Shown here: positions 1 through 8,461 of the stretch, in pieces
Position numbering within the stretch: the stretch's first letter is position 1
How the letters are laid out: every line of letters begins with the position of its first letter
Assembly: GCF_000252955.1 (NCBI RefSeq)
Contig: NC_014228.1
Location: 2,581,232 to 2,645,231, forward strand
Reading direction: 5' to 3'
From: Xenorhabdus nematophila ATCC 19061
GTDB lineage: Bacteria; Pseudomonadota; Gammaproteobacteria; Enterobacterales; Enterobacteriaceae
Length of the DNA: 64,000 nt
Position numbers and translations under genes: made by a program
The notes under the pieces: model-generated
What the model was told of the DNA's origin: nothing
The model's input: the letters and a program-made list of their open reading frames with translations, nothing else
The model's database searches: none

Positions 1-456
1 ATCTGCTATTTCAACCAGCCAATGTCCCGTACTTTTTGCCCCAACACCGTTATGTAAATCATCCACAACTTGATCGATAGAGTGAATTTTGCGATGACGA
101 CTGGAAATAATTATTCTGTCATTAATATAAATACGAAACGAAACCAGATGATCAGGACGCGCATTATCATTGCGATTTACCGCTCTCAGCGTAATCAAAG
201 TGCCCTCGCCTGTACGCAGTACTTTCGGACGAATGCTTTCACTCAGCAATCCCTCTTTTACCGGAGGTGGCAACAAAGGCGTATCCATGATCCATTGGTA
301 GCTGCTTTGATTCTGATAATCAATATGTTGCCAAAATGGTTGTCCTGTTGTTGCAAGTGAATCGTCCCCAAATGCCTTGATGCCTCCCTGACCATTCATC
401 TGGCAGGTATAAATTGCATTTGAACCTTTAAATACTGAGCCATAGATCGTTTCCAC
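1..456 (-). CDS. zntB: Zinc transporter ZntB, N-terminal part (3' end outside window)
   Basis: ZntB is a CorA-family inner-membrane zinc transporter. Only the first 152 codons of its cytoplasmic domain are present; the gene runs off the left edge. The translation reads ETIYGS then, further in, [25 protein letters not shown] and [19 protein letters not shown], which line up with E. coli ZntB ([26 protein letters not shown]). The start is GTG at 456, with AGGAG five bases upstream. An ATG two bases earlier is out of frame and soon hits a stop. It is divergent from tpx. The membrane helices and the GMN motif lie outside the window. Family assignment is firm; partner and energetics are known from the family only. 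Confidence 0.9.
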   Translation of the reverse strand, partial: [152 protein letters not shown]

Positions 457-740
457 ATCTACTCCTTTTCGTACTTATTGCTCATGCTTGATTCAGTGCT
501 GCTTAATGATATACATGGTATGACTATAGGCGACATCTTTGAGCAATACAGAAAAATGCAACATAAAATTGTGCATACTTTTTTATTTTATAAGACAAAA
601 AACTAGCCTAAAACAAATGATAAAACCTTGTTAGTTAAAGGGATATAGGGTGTTTCATGGATATTTCGTCTATTTTTGTGGGCAAGATCTCACTATTCCT
701 TTACACTGACGGCGCAGTTTACTTTTAGAAGGATAAAACC

Positions 741-1244
741 ATGACACAAACCGTCAAGTTTCAAGGTAGTGATATCACCGTCAACGGAGATTTTCCACAA
801 GCAGGTCAAAAAGCAAAAGCATTCACACTGGTAGCGAAAGATCTTGCTGATGTAACATTGAGCCAGTACGCAGGTAAACGTAAAGTACTGAATATCTTCC
901 CTAGTATTGATACCGGTGTTTGTGCCACTTCTGTCCGTAAATTTAATCAACTCGCCAGCGAGCTGGACAATACCATTGTGCTGTGCATTTCAGCAGATTT
1001 GCCTTTCGCTCAGTCCCGTTTCTGCGGTTCTGAAGGTTTGTCTAATGTTGTGACTCTTTCCACACTTCGTGGTGGAGAATTTCTGGAAAATTACGGTGTT
1101 GCAATAAGTGAAGGCCCACTGTCTGGGTTAACTGCACGTGCTGTTATTGTTCTGGATGAGAACGACCAAGTCATTTATAGCCAGTTGGTCGGTGAGATCA
1201 CTGACGAACCTAATTATGACAACGCATTATCAGCGTTAAAATAA
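741..1244 (+). CDS. tpx: Thiol peroxidase Tpx
   Basis: Tpx is an atypical 2-Cys peroxiredoxin that reduces hydrogen peroxide and alkyl hydroperoxides using thioredoxin. The 167-residue protein has the usual family length. The peroxidatic cysteine is C61 (in DTGVCATSV) and the resolving cysteine is C95 (in SRFCGSEG); C82 is also kept as in E. coli. The start ATG follows AGAAGGA at good spacing. A strong hairpin 77 bp after the stop probably ends the transcript. tyrR lies convergent downstream and zntB divergent upstream. Confidence 0.97.
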   Translation: MTQTVKFQGSDITVNGDFPQAGQKAKAFTLVAKDLADVTLSQYAGKRKVLNIFPSIDTGVCATSVRKFNQLASELDNTIVLCISADLPFAQSRFCGSEGLSNVVTLSTLRGGEFLENYGVAISEGPLSGLTARAVIVLDENDQVIYSQLVGEITDEPNYDNALSALK

Positions 1245-1320
1245 TTGCTCTATAATTGATAATTATATTGCTGTGTTTTTAAAACTATAGAACCCTTTGT
1301 TTTAAACATTATTTTTATTC

Positions 1321-1362
1321 TTGGCGGAGAAAATTCATAATCAATGAATTGCTCTCCGCCAA
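1321..1362 (+). terminator. Hairpin terminator after tpx
   Basis: The arms TTGGCGGAGA and TCTCCGCCAA pair, and the stem extends inward through AATTCAT and ATGAATT. The top strand continues with CTTATTTT. It lies between convergent tpx and tyrR. The T-rich tail on the top strand makes it mainly a tpx terminator. Confidence 0.75.
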
Positions 1363-1378
1363 CTTATTTTACAGATGA

Positions 1379-2947
1379 TTAATCATCTTCATGTTCAGCT
1401 ATAGGCTTCTTACCACTTAAGCCATATTCGCGTAACTTATTGGCAATTGCTGTATGAGAAACATTAAGCCGCTTTGCCAGCTTACGTGTGCTGGGATAAT
1501 GGCGATAAAGACGCGTTAATACCGAACGTTCGAAACGTTTACTGATTTCATCCAACGAACCGACCAGAATATCTTCATTAAACGTCATCTCTGCCTCTAA
1601 CTCAGGTAACTGAATATCCTGCGGGCATAGTTTATTACCTTCAGATTGAGTCAAAGCATGATAGATAGCATTTCGCAGCTGTCTGACATTACCCGGCCAA
1701 TGATAACCGCATAAAAATTGTTCTAGCTCATGAGAATATTTGGGTTTGACTAACCCTTGTTCTTTTGCAAAACGCGTCACAAAATAATCTGTCAGTGGCA
1801 TGATATCCGCCTGACGCTCCCGTAAAGGAGGCAATGTGATGGTTAACACATTCAGACGATAGTAGAGATCTTCGCGAAACTCGCCTTTTTTTACCAATTC
1901 AATTAAGTTTTTCTTGGTGGCACAAATAATCCGGACGTTAACTTTAACTTCATTATCTTCACCAACTCGACGGAATGTTCCATCACTTAAGAAACGCAGT
2001 AATTTGATCTGCATCTGTGACGACATTTCACCGATTTCATCCAATAAGACCGTACCGCCATTAGCCTGTTCGAAGAAACCTTTTTTACCTTCCAGTGCAT
2101 TCGGATAAGCACCCGGTGCATAACCAAACAGTTCACTTTCGACAACATCATCCGGCATAGAGGCGCAATTTAATCCAAGAAAAGGCTGCTTTCCCCTTGA
2201 ACTTCTTAAATGGCAGGCTTTGGCAAATTCATCTTTTCCCGTTCCTGTCTCACCGATAAGTAATAAAGGTGCGTCAAGCATCGCCATTTTGCGTGTTTGC
2301 TCAACGATATGAACCATTTTCGGGCTGACAGCAATAAGTTGCTCAAAAGCACTATCATCATTGACGGTTAATTTTTGGGATGATTGTTCTGCCGCAGAGC
2401 GCAACATAATCACAGCTCCCACACACCTGACAACTTGATTTTCGTCAGTTAACTGCATAGGAATAATGTCCATCTCATAATTCTGACCTTTGATGGATAA
2501 ATGGGCCGAATGCAGTTGATGCTGCTCGCTTTCAAGCCAGCGCAGGAAGTTGTAATGATTAATGAGATGGCTGATATTTTTTTGTTTGATACTTTCTTTA
2601 CTGAAACCGAACAAAGCCAAAGAGGCCGGGTTGGCCAGTTCAATGTTCCCTTTCATGTCAATAGAAAATATGGGTTCAGGCACCGATTCCAGCAGTGTCC
2701 ACATTGCCCTGTTTTCTTTCTCTGACGGCATAAAAGCGACCGTCCTGACATCAATCACACCACTAATGCGACGAATCTCCGCCATCAATAAACGAAAGGT
2801 GTTGAAATCAATTTGAGTAAAATTAAGGTAAATACGACGTGCAGGAGAAATCTCAATTCCTTTCAGGTCTATATTTCGTAAAACCAGTAAATCAAGTAAC
2901 TCGCGAGTTAACCCAATTCGATCCTGACAAGTAACTTCCAATCGCAT
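1379..2947 (-). CDS. tyrR: Aromatic amino acid regulator TyrR
   Basis: TyrR controls aromatic amino acid synthesis and uptake genes in response to tyrosine, phenylalanine and tryptophan. Domain order in 522 residues: N-terminal ACT-like domain (1-75), PAS domain (about 80-190), AAA+ domain with Walker A GETGTGKD at 232-239 and Walker B VLLDEIGE at 300-307, and a C-terminal HTH (TRKLAKRLNVSHTAIANKL). At 279-284 it carries GAYPNA where sigma-54 activators have GAFTGA. E. coli TyrR lacks this segment, and similar GAF/YPNA forms are, from memory, typical of other TyrR/PhhR proteins. A TyrR-box-like palindrome lies upstream. Confidence 0.96.
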   Translation of the reverse strand: MRLEVTCQDRIGLTRELLDLLVLRNIDLKGIEISPARRIYLNFTQIDFNTFRLLMAEIRRISGVIDVRTVAFMPSEKENRAMWTLLESVPEPIFSIDMKGNIELANPASLALFGFSKESIKQKNISHLINHYNFLRWLESEQHQLHSAHLSIKGQNYEMDIIPMQLTDENQVVRCVGAVIMLRSAAEQSSQKLTVNDDSAFEQLIAVSPKMVHIVEQTRKMAMLDAPLLLIGETGTGKDEFAKACHLRSSRGKQPFLGLNCASMPDDVVESELFGYAPGAYPNALEGKKGFFEQANGGTVLLDEIGEMSSQMQIKLLRFLSDGTFRRVGEDNEVKVNVRIICATKKNLIELVKKGEFREDLYYRLNVLTITLPPLRERQADIMPLTDYFVTRFAKEQGLVKPKYSHELEQFLCGYHWPGNVRQLRNAIYHALTQSEGNKLCPQDIQLPELEAEMTFNEDILVGSLDEISKRFERSVLTRLYRHYPSTRKLAKRLNVSHTAIANKLREYGLSGKKPIAEHEDD

Positions 2948-3021
2948 TATTCTGACCTTATTTACACGATGTTCATAACCAACTGAAATGTTACCTGTTA
3001 CTGTGCAATAGATGAAGCCCT

Positions 3022-3039
3022 TGTCAGCAAAAGTTTACG
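3022..3039. promoter_or_regulatory. Candidate TyrR box upstream of tyrR
   Basis: TGTCAG-N6-TTTACG fits the TyrR box consensus TGTAAA-N6-TTTACA at 9 of 12 positions. It sits 75 bp upstream of tyrR, where autoregulation is known in E. coli. Motif match only. Confidence 0.4.
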
Positions 3040-3075
3040 ATAAAGTCAGTTGTCAACTAAGAATGACAGTCGTCA

Positions 3076-4182
3076 CTATTTGGCTACTGTGCTGTTAACG
3101 GTTTCTTTAACCGACGTTTTGGTCTTGGCGGAAGCGAAGGTTTTCGCCGGTAATGTACTTTTAAGCTGAGTGAGTAATTGGTGACGAAAATCCCCCAGCT
3201 TTGGCTTGTCTCCATCAATCCACGGCAGAGGACGGCATAATTCCATCGCTTTAATACCCAAACGGGCTGTAAGTAAGCCCGCACCAATCCCTTGAGCTGC
3301 ACGCGCAGAAAGGCGGGCTGCGATGTCTTGTGATAACCAATCCATGCCAACTTCCCGGATTAGCTCTGATGCACCTGCAAAAGCAATATTCAGCAAAACT
3401 AATCTAAACAGGCGGATACGACTGAAATAACCTAATTCAATCCCATAAAGTGCCGCAATGCGATTGATAAGGCGAACATTTCTCCACGCAATAAAAGCCA
3501 TATCAACAATAGCCAAAGGGCTGATAGCAATCATCAATGCAGATTCTGCCGCTGAGCGGCTAATTTCTTTTCTGGCCTGTATATCCAGGACAGGCTGAAC
3601 TAATTTGCTATATAACATAACGATTTCACGATCATTATGTGTGTCATGTACAGATGCATACCATCGCTGCAACGCAGGGTGTTGTTGCCCAATTCCGGCT
3701 TGTTCTGCCAGTTTTTCACAGAATTGGCGCCCTTTACCAATACCGTGACTGTGCAATAAGACTTTCGCTGTATCCCGTTCTTCTGTACGTTGGCGCAAAT
3801 GGTAGAGACGTCGCCATTCCCTGATCACTGTGCCTATTCCTGCAAAAACGATCATGCTACCTGCGGCGGCAGCGCCCAAGGCAATCCAATCGTGCTGTTG
3901 CCATGATTGGTATATCCATTGAATAAACTGAGCAATAACACTGAGACTTAGCAACAATACCGCACCGGAAAACACGTTTCGCCAAAAACTGCGTTTCGGT
4001 TTCAGTACCGCATTCACCGCACTTTCAAACTCACCTTCTTGCTCTTCTACTCCCGACTCTGGCTGAACCGGGTAAAATTCTTTTTCCTGCGCATTAAATT
4101 CTTTTTTCGATTTTAATGACAGCTCTGACGATGTTTGCACAAAATCATCAAAATCCAATCTCGGTTTCAACGGATCAGTCAT
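3076..4182 (-). CDS. ycjF: YcjF, UPF0283 inner-membrane protein
   Basis: YcjF is a membrane protein of the UPF0283 family, co-induced with the phage-shock genes in E. coli; its molecular function is unknown. The 368-residue protein has a charged cytoplasmic N-terminus (about 1-65), two hydrophobic helices (about 70-120), then the conserved DUF697-type domain with HGIGKG and the segment [18 protein letters not shown]. Its ATG overlaps the ycjX stop in an ATGA arrangement, so the two are translationally coupled in a ycjX-ycjF operon downstream of pspC. Confidence 0.93.
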   Translation of the reverse strand: MTDPLKPRLDFDDFVQTSSELSLKSKKEFNAQEKEFYPVQPESGVEEQEGEFESAVNAVLKPKRSFWRNVFSGAVLLLSLSVIAQFIQWIYQSWQQHDWIALGAAAAGSMIVFAGIGTVIREWRRLYHLRQRTEERDTAKVLLHSHGIGKGRQFCEKLAEQAGIGQQHPALQRWYASVHDTHNDREIVMLYSKLVQPVLDIQARKEISRSAAESALMIAISPLAIVDMAFIAWRNVRLINRIAALYGIELGYFSRIRLFRLVLLNIAFAGASELIREVGMDWLSQDIAARLSARAAQGIGAGLLTARLGIKAMELCRPLPWIDGDKPKLGDFRHQLLTQLKSTLPAKTFASAKTKTSVKETVNSTVAK

Positions 4183-5576
4183 GTTAATTTGTCTCCCAGC
4201 AAAAACTCCATTGCGCTATCCATGCGAATATGGGGTAACGGTGTATCGACATTGGCTTGTTTTGGCCTGAATGATTCAAAATTGAACCCTTGATTTTGCC
4301 AGAATTCCTGATTCGGTAGACGTTGTGGTACTTCCCCCGGATAAAATGTCAATAACTTATCATCCAACAGACGATGACCCTTAATAACCGGAATTTTTTC
4401 ACCATCATGAATCACCATACCGTTTTCTGTTGCCTGAACAGACGCCAACCCCACACAATCCATGCTAATACCTTCAAATGCCGCGTTTTGCCATGCTTCC
4501 TGAACTAATTGCTGTAAAAGCGAAACAAGATTGGCGTGCTGATCTATCGTAATATGATCAGCTTTGCTGGCAGCAAACATTAATTTATCAATGCAAGGTG
4601 AGAATAAACGACGGAATAAAGTGCGCTTACCATAGTGGAAGCTTTGCATAAGTTGCGTCAGTGCGAGTCGCATATCGTTAAATGCCTGCGGGCCATTGTT
4701 TAATGACTGTAAACAGTCCACCAGAACAATTTGCCGATCAAAACGCAGAAAATGCTCTTTATAAAAGCCCTTGACGATATGATCACAGTAATAAGCAAAA
4801 CGTTCCCGTAACATCCCCATATTAGTATGTTTGCCCGCTTTTGCTAATTGGGCCTCCCCAATCCGCTCAATGTTTGGCCACGGAAAAAATTGCAGTGCCG
4901 GTGCTCCGGCCAAATCGCCCGGTAATATGAAGCGCCCCGGCTGGATGAAATGCAGGCCTTGTTGTTTGCACTGGTGCAAATAATCTGTATAAGCCTGAGC
5001 AATTTTGGCAAGCAAATTTTCATCGGCAGGTGCCAACAGATCGCACCGCCTGCATAATGCCAACCAAGGTTTGGCCCAATTCGCTCTTTGCCCTTTGAGT
5101 AATCCACTCATCTGCTGTGACCATGCCAAATAACTTTGTTCTAACATGGGTAAATCCAGCAACCACTCTCCCGGATAATCAACGATCTCCAGGTAAAGAG
5201 TCGAAGTTTCTTTCAGATAACGGAATAAAGAACCTTCAGAGCGGTAACGCAATGCCAGGCGAATTTCGCTCACTCCACGTGTCGGTATCGGCCAATAAGG
5301 CGGCGTATCATATAAAGCGGCGATGTTCTCATCATAGGCAAAACGGGAAACACCAAAATCACGCTGTGGTACCCGCTTTACACCAAGTAACCGGCCATCC
5401 CGCACAGCAGAAAACAGGGGTAGCCGGGCACCACCGTTAACATGAATGAGTTGATTTACCAAAGAAGTAATAAAAGCGGTTTTTCCACTACGGCTTAACC
5501 CTGTTACTGCCAGCCGCAAATGACGGTCCATTCCCCGATTAACCAGCGCTGTCAGTTCGTTTTGCAACCGTTTCAT
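4179..5576 (-). CDS. ycjX: YcjX, DUF463 P-loop protein
   Basis: YcjX is a predicted P-loop NTPase of the DUF463 family linked to the phage-shock response; its substrate is unknown. The 465-residue protein shows the Walker A GLSRSGKT at residues 26-33 and the conserved [11 protein letters not shown]. The later segments [17 protein letters not shown] and [11 protein letters not shown] resemble GTPase base-recognition regions. The start ATG at 5576 follows AGGAG five bases upstream. It sits 68 bp after pspC and overlaps ycjF by 4 bp. No pspD or pspE gene is present in the short gap before it. Confidence 0.93.
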   Translation of the reverse strand: MKRLQNELTALVNRGMDRHLRLAVTGLSRSGKTAFITSLVNQLIHVNGGARLPLFSAVRDGRLLGVKRVPQRDFGVSRFAYDENIAALYDTPPYWPIPTRGVSEIRLALRYRSEGSLFRYLKETSTLYLEIVDYPGEWLLDLPMLEQSYLAWSQQMSGLLKGQRANWAKPWLALCRRCDLLAPADENLLAKIAQAYTDYLHQCKQQGLHFIQPGRFILPGDLAGAPALQFFPWPNIERIGEAQLAKAGKHTNMGMLRERFAYYCDHIVKGFYKEHFLRFDRQIVLVDCLQSLNNGPQAFNDMRLALTQLMQSFHYGKRTLFRRLFSPCIDKLMFAASKADHITIDQHANLVSLLQQLVQEAWQNAAFEGISMDCVGLASVQATENGMVIHDGEKIPVIKGHRLLDDKLLTFYPGEVPQRLPNQEFWQNQGFNFESFRPKQANVDTPLPHIRMDSAMEFLLGDKLT

Positions 5577-5644
5577 ATTTCTCCTAAATGGAATACCGTG
5601 ACGTTTCTAGAGTATTGAATGGATTATTTAACGTTGTACAAAGC

Positions 5645-6007
5645 CTAAAGCTGGCGAAAACGACTGCGCACACTATAAGTCTCAGAAGTAATATAACGTT
5701 CCATTTGACGCAAGCGTGCTTCGCTCTCCCTCAATTGGTAATCGACTTCATCCAGTATTCTCTGTGCTGACGAACCCCGATTGTTTCCCTCTCCGGAGTA
5801 TCCCGCTGGCGCGGGATCCATCGCAAAAGTTAAGATAATATAAGCCAATACCGTTATGCCAAACAGCCCAAAGAACAACGACAATACTGTGATGGTACGG
5901 ATAAGCGCAACAGGCACATCAAAATAGTTTGCCAACCCGGCACAAACGCCTTTAACCATTCCCTGCTCTGGCAGACGGTAAAGTTTCCGGTGGTAGGTAT
6001 TTGACAT
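5645..6007 (-). CDS. pspC: Phage shock protein C
   Basis: PspC is an inner-membrane sensor that, with PspB, relieves PspA inhibition of PspF under envelope stress. It is 120 residues, close to the 119 of E. coli. The PspC domain starts at residues 5-40 (LYRLPEQGMVKGVCAGLANYF), followed by a hydrophobic helix about 35-63 and a charged C-terminal tail. It directly follows pspB with a one-base overlap and precedes ycjX. Confidence 0.95.
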   Translation of the reverse strand: MSNTYHRKLYRLPEQGMVKGVCAGLANYFDVPVALIRTITVLSLFFGLFGITVLAYIILTFAMDPAPAGYSGEGNNRGSSAQRILDEVDYQLRESEARLRQMERYITSETYSVRSRFRQL

Positions 6008-6234
6008 TATGACTGTCTCCAGTTTGGATGTTCTGCATCAAGAATATCTTCCAGCGTTTTGATCCGTTCCTGCATACGCCGGGCATTCTCTGTCAATTGC
6101 TCTAAACGCTGAATTTCATTGCTCCCTAACTGACCCCGATTGTTAACCCGATTGCTATAATGTAACCACAGCCAAATGGGTAAAACGAAAAGTACAAAAA
6201 TGATCAGCGGGACCCCAAGAAATATATAGCCCAT
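6007..6234 (-). CDS. pspB: Phage shock protein B
   Basis: PspB is a small bitopic membrane partner of PspC in envelope-stress sensing. The 75-residue protein has one N-terminal transmembrane helix (residues 3-25, VPLIIFVLFVLPIWLWLHY) and a C-terminal leucine-heptad region (QRLEQLTENARRMQERIKTLEDI) in the cytoplasm. AAGGAAAGAG stands just before the ATG. It lies 32 bp after pspA and touches pspC. Confidence 0.95.
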   Translation of the reverse strand: MGYIFLGVPLIIFVLFVLPIWLWLHYSNRVNNRGQLGSNEIQRLEQLTENARRMQERIKTLEDILDAEHPNWRQS

Positions 6235-6266
6235 TCTCTTTCCTTAGTTTTGCATGATATATGCCA

Positions 6267-6938
6267 TTATTGTGAGTCTTTAAGACTCATTTTAGCTTTC
6301 AGGGCGGCAAGTTGCGCACTGATTTCATCATCTGCTTTCAATTCTGCGAATTGCTGCTCAAGCGACTTTTGTTTGCCCAAACCGACAGATTCAGCTTCGG
6401 CCTCCATATGGTCGATCCGACGCTCAAACTGTTCGAAGCGCGCCATTGCTTCATCTATTTTACCGCTATCCAGCTGGCGTCGCACTTCGCGGGAAGATGC
6501 GGCTGCCTGATGACGCAAAGACAGTGATTGTTGCCTTGCCCGCGTTTCTGTCAATTTGTTTTCCAGCTCAGTCACTTCACCTTTAATGCGCTCAAGGGTT
6601 TCATCCAAAATCACCAGCTCATTTGTCAGCGTTTCAACCAGACTGCTGACTTTCTGTTTTTCAATCAATGCTGCACGAGCCAAGTCCTCTTTACCTTTGC
6701 TCAGTGCCAATACTGCCTTTTCCTGCCAGCCGTCGATTTGGCTTTCACCCATGCTGATACGGCGCAGAAGCTGTTTTTTCTCTGCCAAAGTACGGGCCGA
6801 GGTTGAGCGGATTTCCACCAGCGTATCTTCCATCTCCTGAATCATCAAACGGATCATTTTCTGTGGATCTTCCGCTTTATCCAGCAGAGAAGAGATATTT
6901 GCGTTCACGATATCAGCAAAGCGAGAAAAAATACCCAT
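6267..6938 (-). CDS. pspA: Phage shock protein A
   Basis: PspA (IM30/ESCRT-III superfamily) inhibits PspF in the cytoplasm and, on stress, oligomerises on the inner membrane to limit proton leakage. The protein is almost entirely helical coiled coil, starting [15 protein letters not shown], which is the E. coli start. I chose the ATG at 6938, which has AGAGG nine bases upstream. An ATG two codons earlier lies only three bases from the same site and would give 225 instead of 223 residues. Transcription probably starts from the sigma-54 promoter at 7029-7044. Confidence 0.95.
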   Translation of the reverse strand: MGIFSRFADIVNANISSLLDKAEDPQKMIRLMIQEMEDTLVEIRSTSARTLAEKKQLLRRISMGESQIDGWQEKAVLALSKGKEDLARAALIEKQKVSSLVETLTNELVILDETLERIKGEVTELENKLTETRARQQSLSLRHQAAASSREVRRQLDSGKIDEAMARFEQFERRIDHMEAEAESVGLGKQKSLEQQFAELKADDEISAQLAALKAKMSLKDSQ

Positions 6939-7028
6939 AGTCATAAACCTCTTTCATTAGAATATATGTATGTTATGCCTGTGTATTGTGATAAGGATAC
7001 AAGATACACGGTAAGGTATTTAATTAAA

Positions 7029-7044
7029 TACAAGATACATGCCA
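7029..7044 (-). promoter_or_regulatory. Sigma-54 promoter of pspA
   Basis: On the minus strand the sequence TGGCATG-N4-TTGTA matches the -24/-12 consensus TGGCACG-N4-TTGC(A/T). It keeps the TTGT variant that, as I recall, E. coli pspA also has. It is about 90 bp upstream of pspA and next to pspF, the activator that would act on it. The -12 part (GTATCTTGTA) is repeated at 6998-7012 without a -24 GG. Confidence 0.8.
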
Positions 7045-7152
7045 ACTTTTAAAGTTTAATTATCTAATTGAATTTAATTAAATAATTTTCTTTAACTTTT
7101 TCTCCTCATCGTTTAATGTGGTTAAATTGACCAACTATTGGTGAAAAATACT

Positions 7153-8172
7153 ATGTCTCAGTTCATTGATAACCTATTAGGTGAAGCAAACTGTTTTATT
7201 GAAATTCTGGAACACGCTTCGGCACTGGCAAAGTTGAATAAACCCGTTTTAGTGTTAGGGGAAAGGGGGACTGGAAAGGAACTCATCGCCCGCCGTTTAC
7301 ATTATCTTTCTCCTCGTTGGCAAGGTCCTTTTATTTCCCTGAATTGTGCTGCTCTCAATGAAAATTTACTCGATTCAGAATTATTTGGTCATGAAGCGGG
7401 TGCATTCACGGGTGCACGTTCAAAACATCAAGGGCGTTTTGAACGTGCGGACGGAGGAACATTGTTTCTTGATGAACTGGCCACTACGCCTATGCAGGTA
7501 CAGGAAAAATTGTTGCGAGTCATTGAGTATGGGCATCTGGAACGGGTTGGAGGCAGCCAGTCACTGCACGTTGATGTACGGTTAATCTGTGCAACCAACG
7601 AAAATTTACCTGCTTTGGCGGCTTGTGGGAAGTTCAGGGCTGATTTACTCGATAGAATTGCATTTGATGTCGTGCAAATTCCTCCTCTGCGTCAACGACA
7701 ACCCGATATTATGTTATTGGCACAACATTTTGCGATTCAGATGTGTCAAGAATTAAATCTGCCATTCTTTCCCGGTTTTACCAACGAAGCTAAACAACAG
7801 CTACTTTCTTACCACTGGCCCGGTAATGTCCGCGAATTAAAAAACGTGATAGAGAGATCAATTTATCGACATGGTGATAATGAAAATGAATTAAATACGA
7901 TTATTATCAATCCCTTCTCACCATCACAGCAACTGATTTCAACACCTTCTGTTCCACTGTCTACTGATAATGCCATTATCAATCATGCCCTTCCCCCATT
8001 ACCGTTCGATTTAAAACAGTGGCAAAATGAGAGTGAAAGGTTTTTGATTATACAGGCATTAACGGAAAGTCAATTCAATCAGAAAAAAGCGGCGGATAAA
8101 CTCAGTTTGACTTATCACCAATTACGTGGATTAATCAAAAAGCACCATATCAATATTCAAGTCAGTCAATAG
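7153..8172 (+). CDS. pspF: Phage shock operon activator PspF
   Basis: PspF is a sigma-54 enhancer-binding ATPase that drives the psp operon. It has no receiver domain and is held off by PspA. In 339 residues it shows Walker A GERGTGKE (36-43), the sigma-54 contact loop GAFTGA (83-88), Walker B LFLDEL, the segment WPGNVRELKNV, and a C-terminal Fis-type HTH (KKAADKLSLTYHQLRGL). The start is ATG at 7153, matching the E. coli N-terminus (DNLLGEAN). Upstream TTG and GTG codons would add five residues with no family support. It is divergent from pspA. Confidence 0.95.
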   Translation: MSQFIDNLLGEANCFIEILEHASALAKLNKPVLVLGERGTGKELIARRLHYLSPRWQGPFISLNCAALNENLLDSELFGHEAGAFTGARSKHQGRFERADGGTLFLDELATTPMQVQEKLLRVIEYGHLERVGGSQSLHVDVRLICATNENLPALAACGKFRADLLDRIAFDVVQIPPLRQRQPDIMLLAQHFAIQMCQELNLPFFPGFTNEAKQQLLSYHWPGNVRELKNVIERSIYRHGDNENELNTIIINPFSPSQQLISTPSVPLSTDNAIINHALPPLPFDLKQWQNESERFLIIQALTESQFNQKKAADKLSLTYHQLRGLIKKHHINIQVSQ

Positions 8173-8207
8173 GTGAAAATCTGCCAGGGAAAGGTGGATA
8201 AAAAAGT

Positions 8208-8227
8208 AGCCGGCACCCGAGCCGGCT
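8208..8227. terminator. GC hairpin after pspF
   Basis: AGCCGGC and GCCGGCT form a stem with a 6-base loop 36 bp after the pspF stop. A-runs lie on both outer sides, so a T-tail exists only on the minus strand. It may still end pspF transcription, but direction is unclear. Confidence 0.45.
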
Positions 8228-8323
8228 AATAAAAAAATACTGGAAGCAATGTGAGCAATGTCGCGCCTTACCTGAGATTACAGACTTGATATGACAAGGT
8301 GTCTTCCCGAAAGCACAATCAAA

Positions 8324-8376
8324 TGATAATACTTCTCAATACGGTTTGTAAAGTGTTTAATTGAGAATAACTCTCA
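8324..8376. promoter_or_regulatory. Two Fur-like palindromes upstream of sapA
   Basis: TGATAATACTTCTCA (8324-8338) and TGAGAATAACTCTCA (8362-8376) each resemble the 7-1-7 Fur motif TGATAAT-N-ATTATCA with two or three mismatches. They lie 85-140 bp before sapA. Degenerate AT-rich motifs arise easily by chance, so this is a lead only. Confidence 0.25.
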
Positions 8377-8461
8377 CTATCGTGATCTGATCGTTGTTTT
8401 TGAGCAAAAAGCGTTAATTAAGTTACAATGACCAGATTCTCTTTTATGACTGACGTTTTAT

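Noticed and set aside
693..950. Minus-strand frame over the tpx start
   Set aside because: It is a shadow of tpx in another frame with no start signal.
5577..5644. A pspD gene between pspC and ycjX
   Set aside because: The gap is only 68 bp and holds no frame of suitable length.
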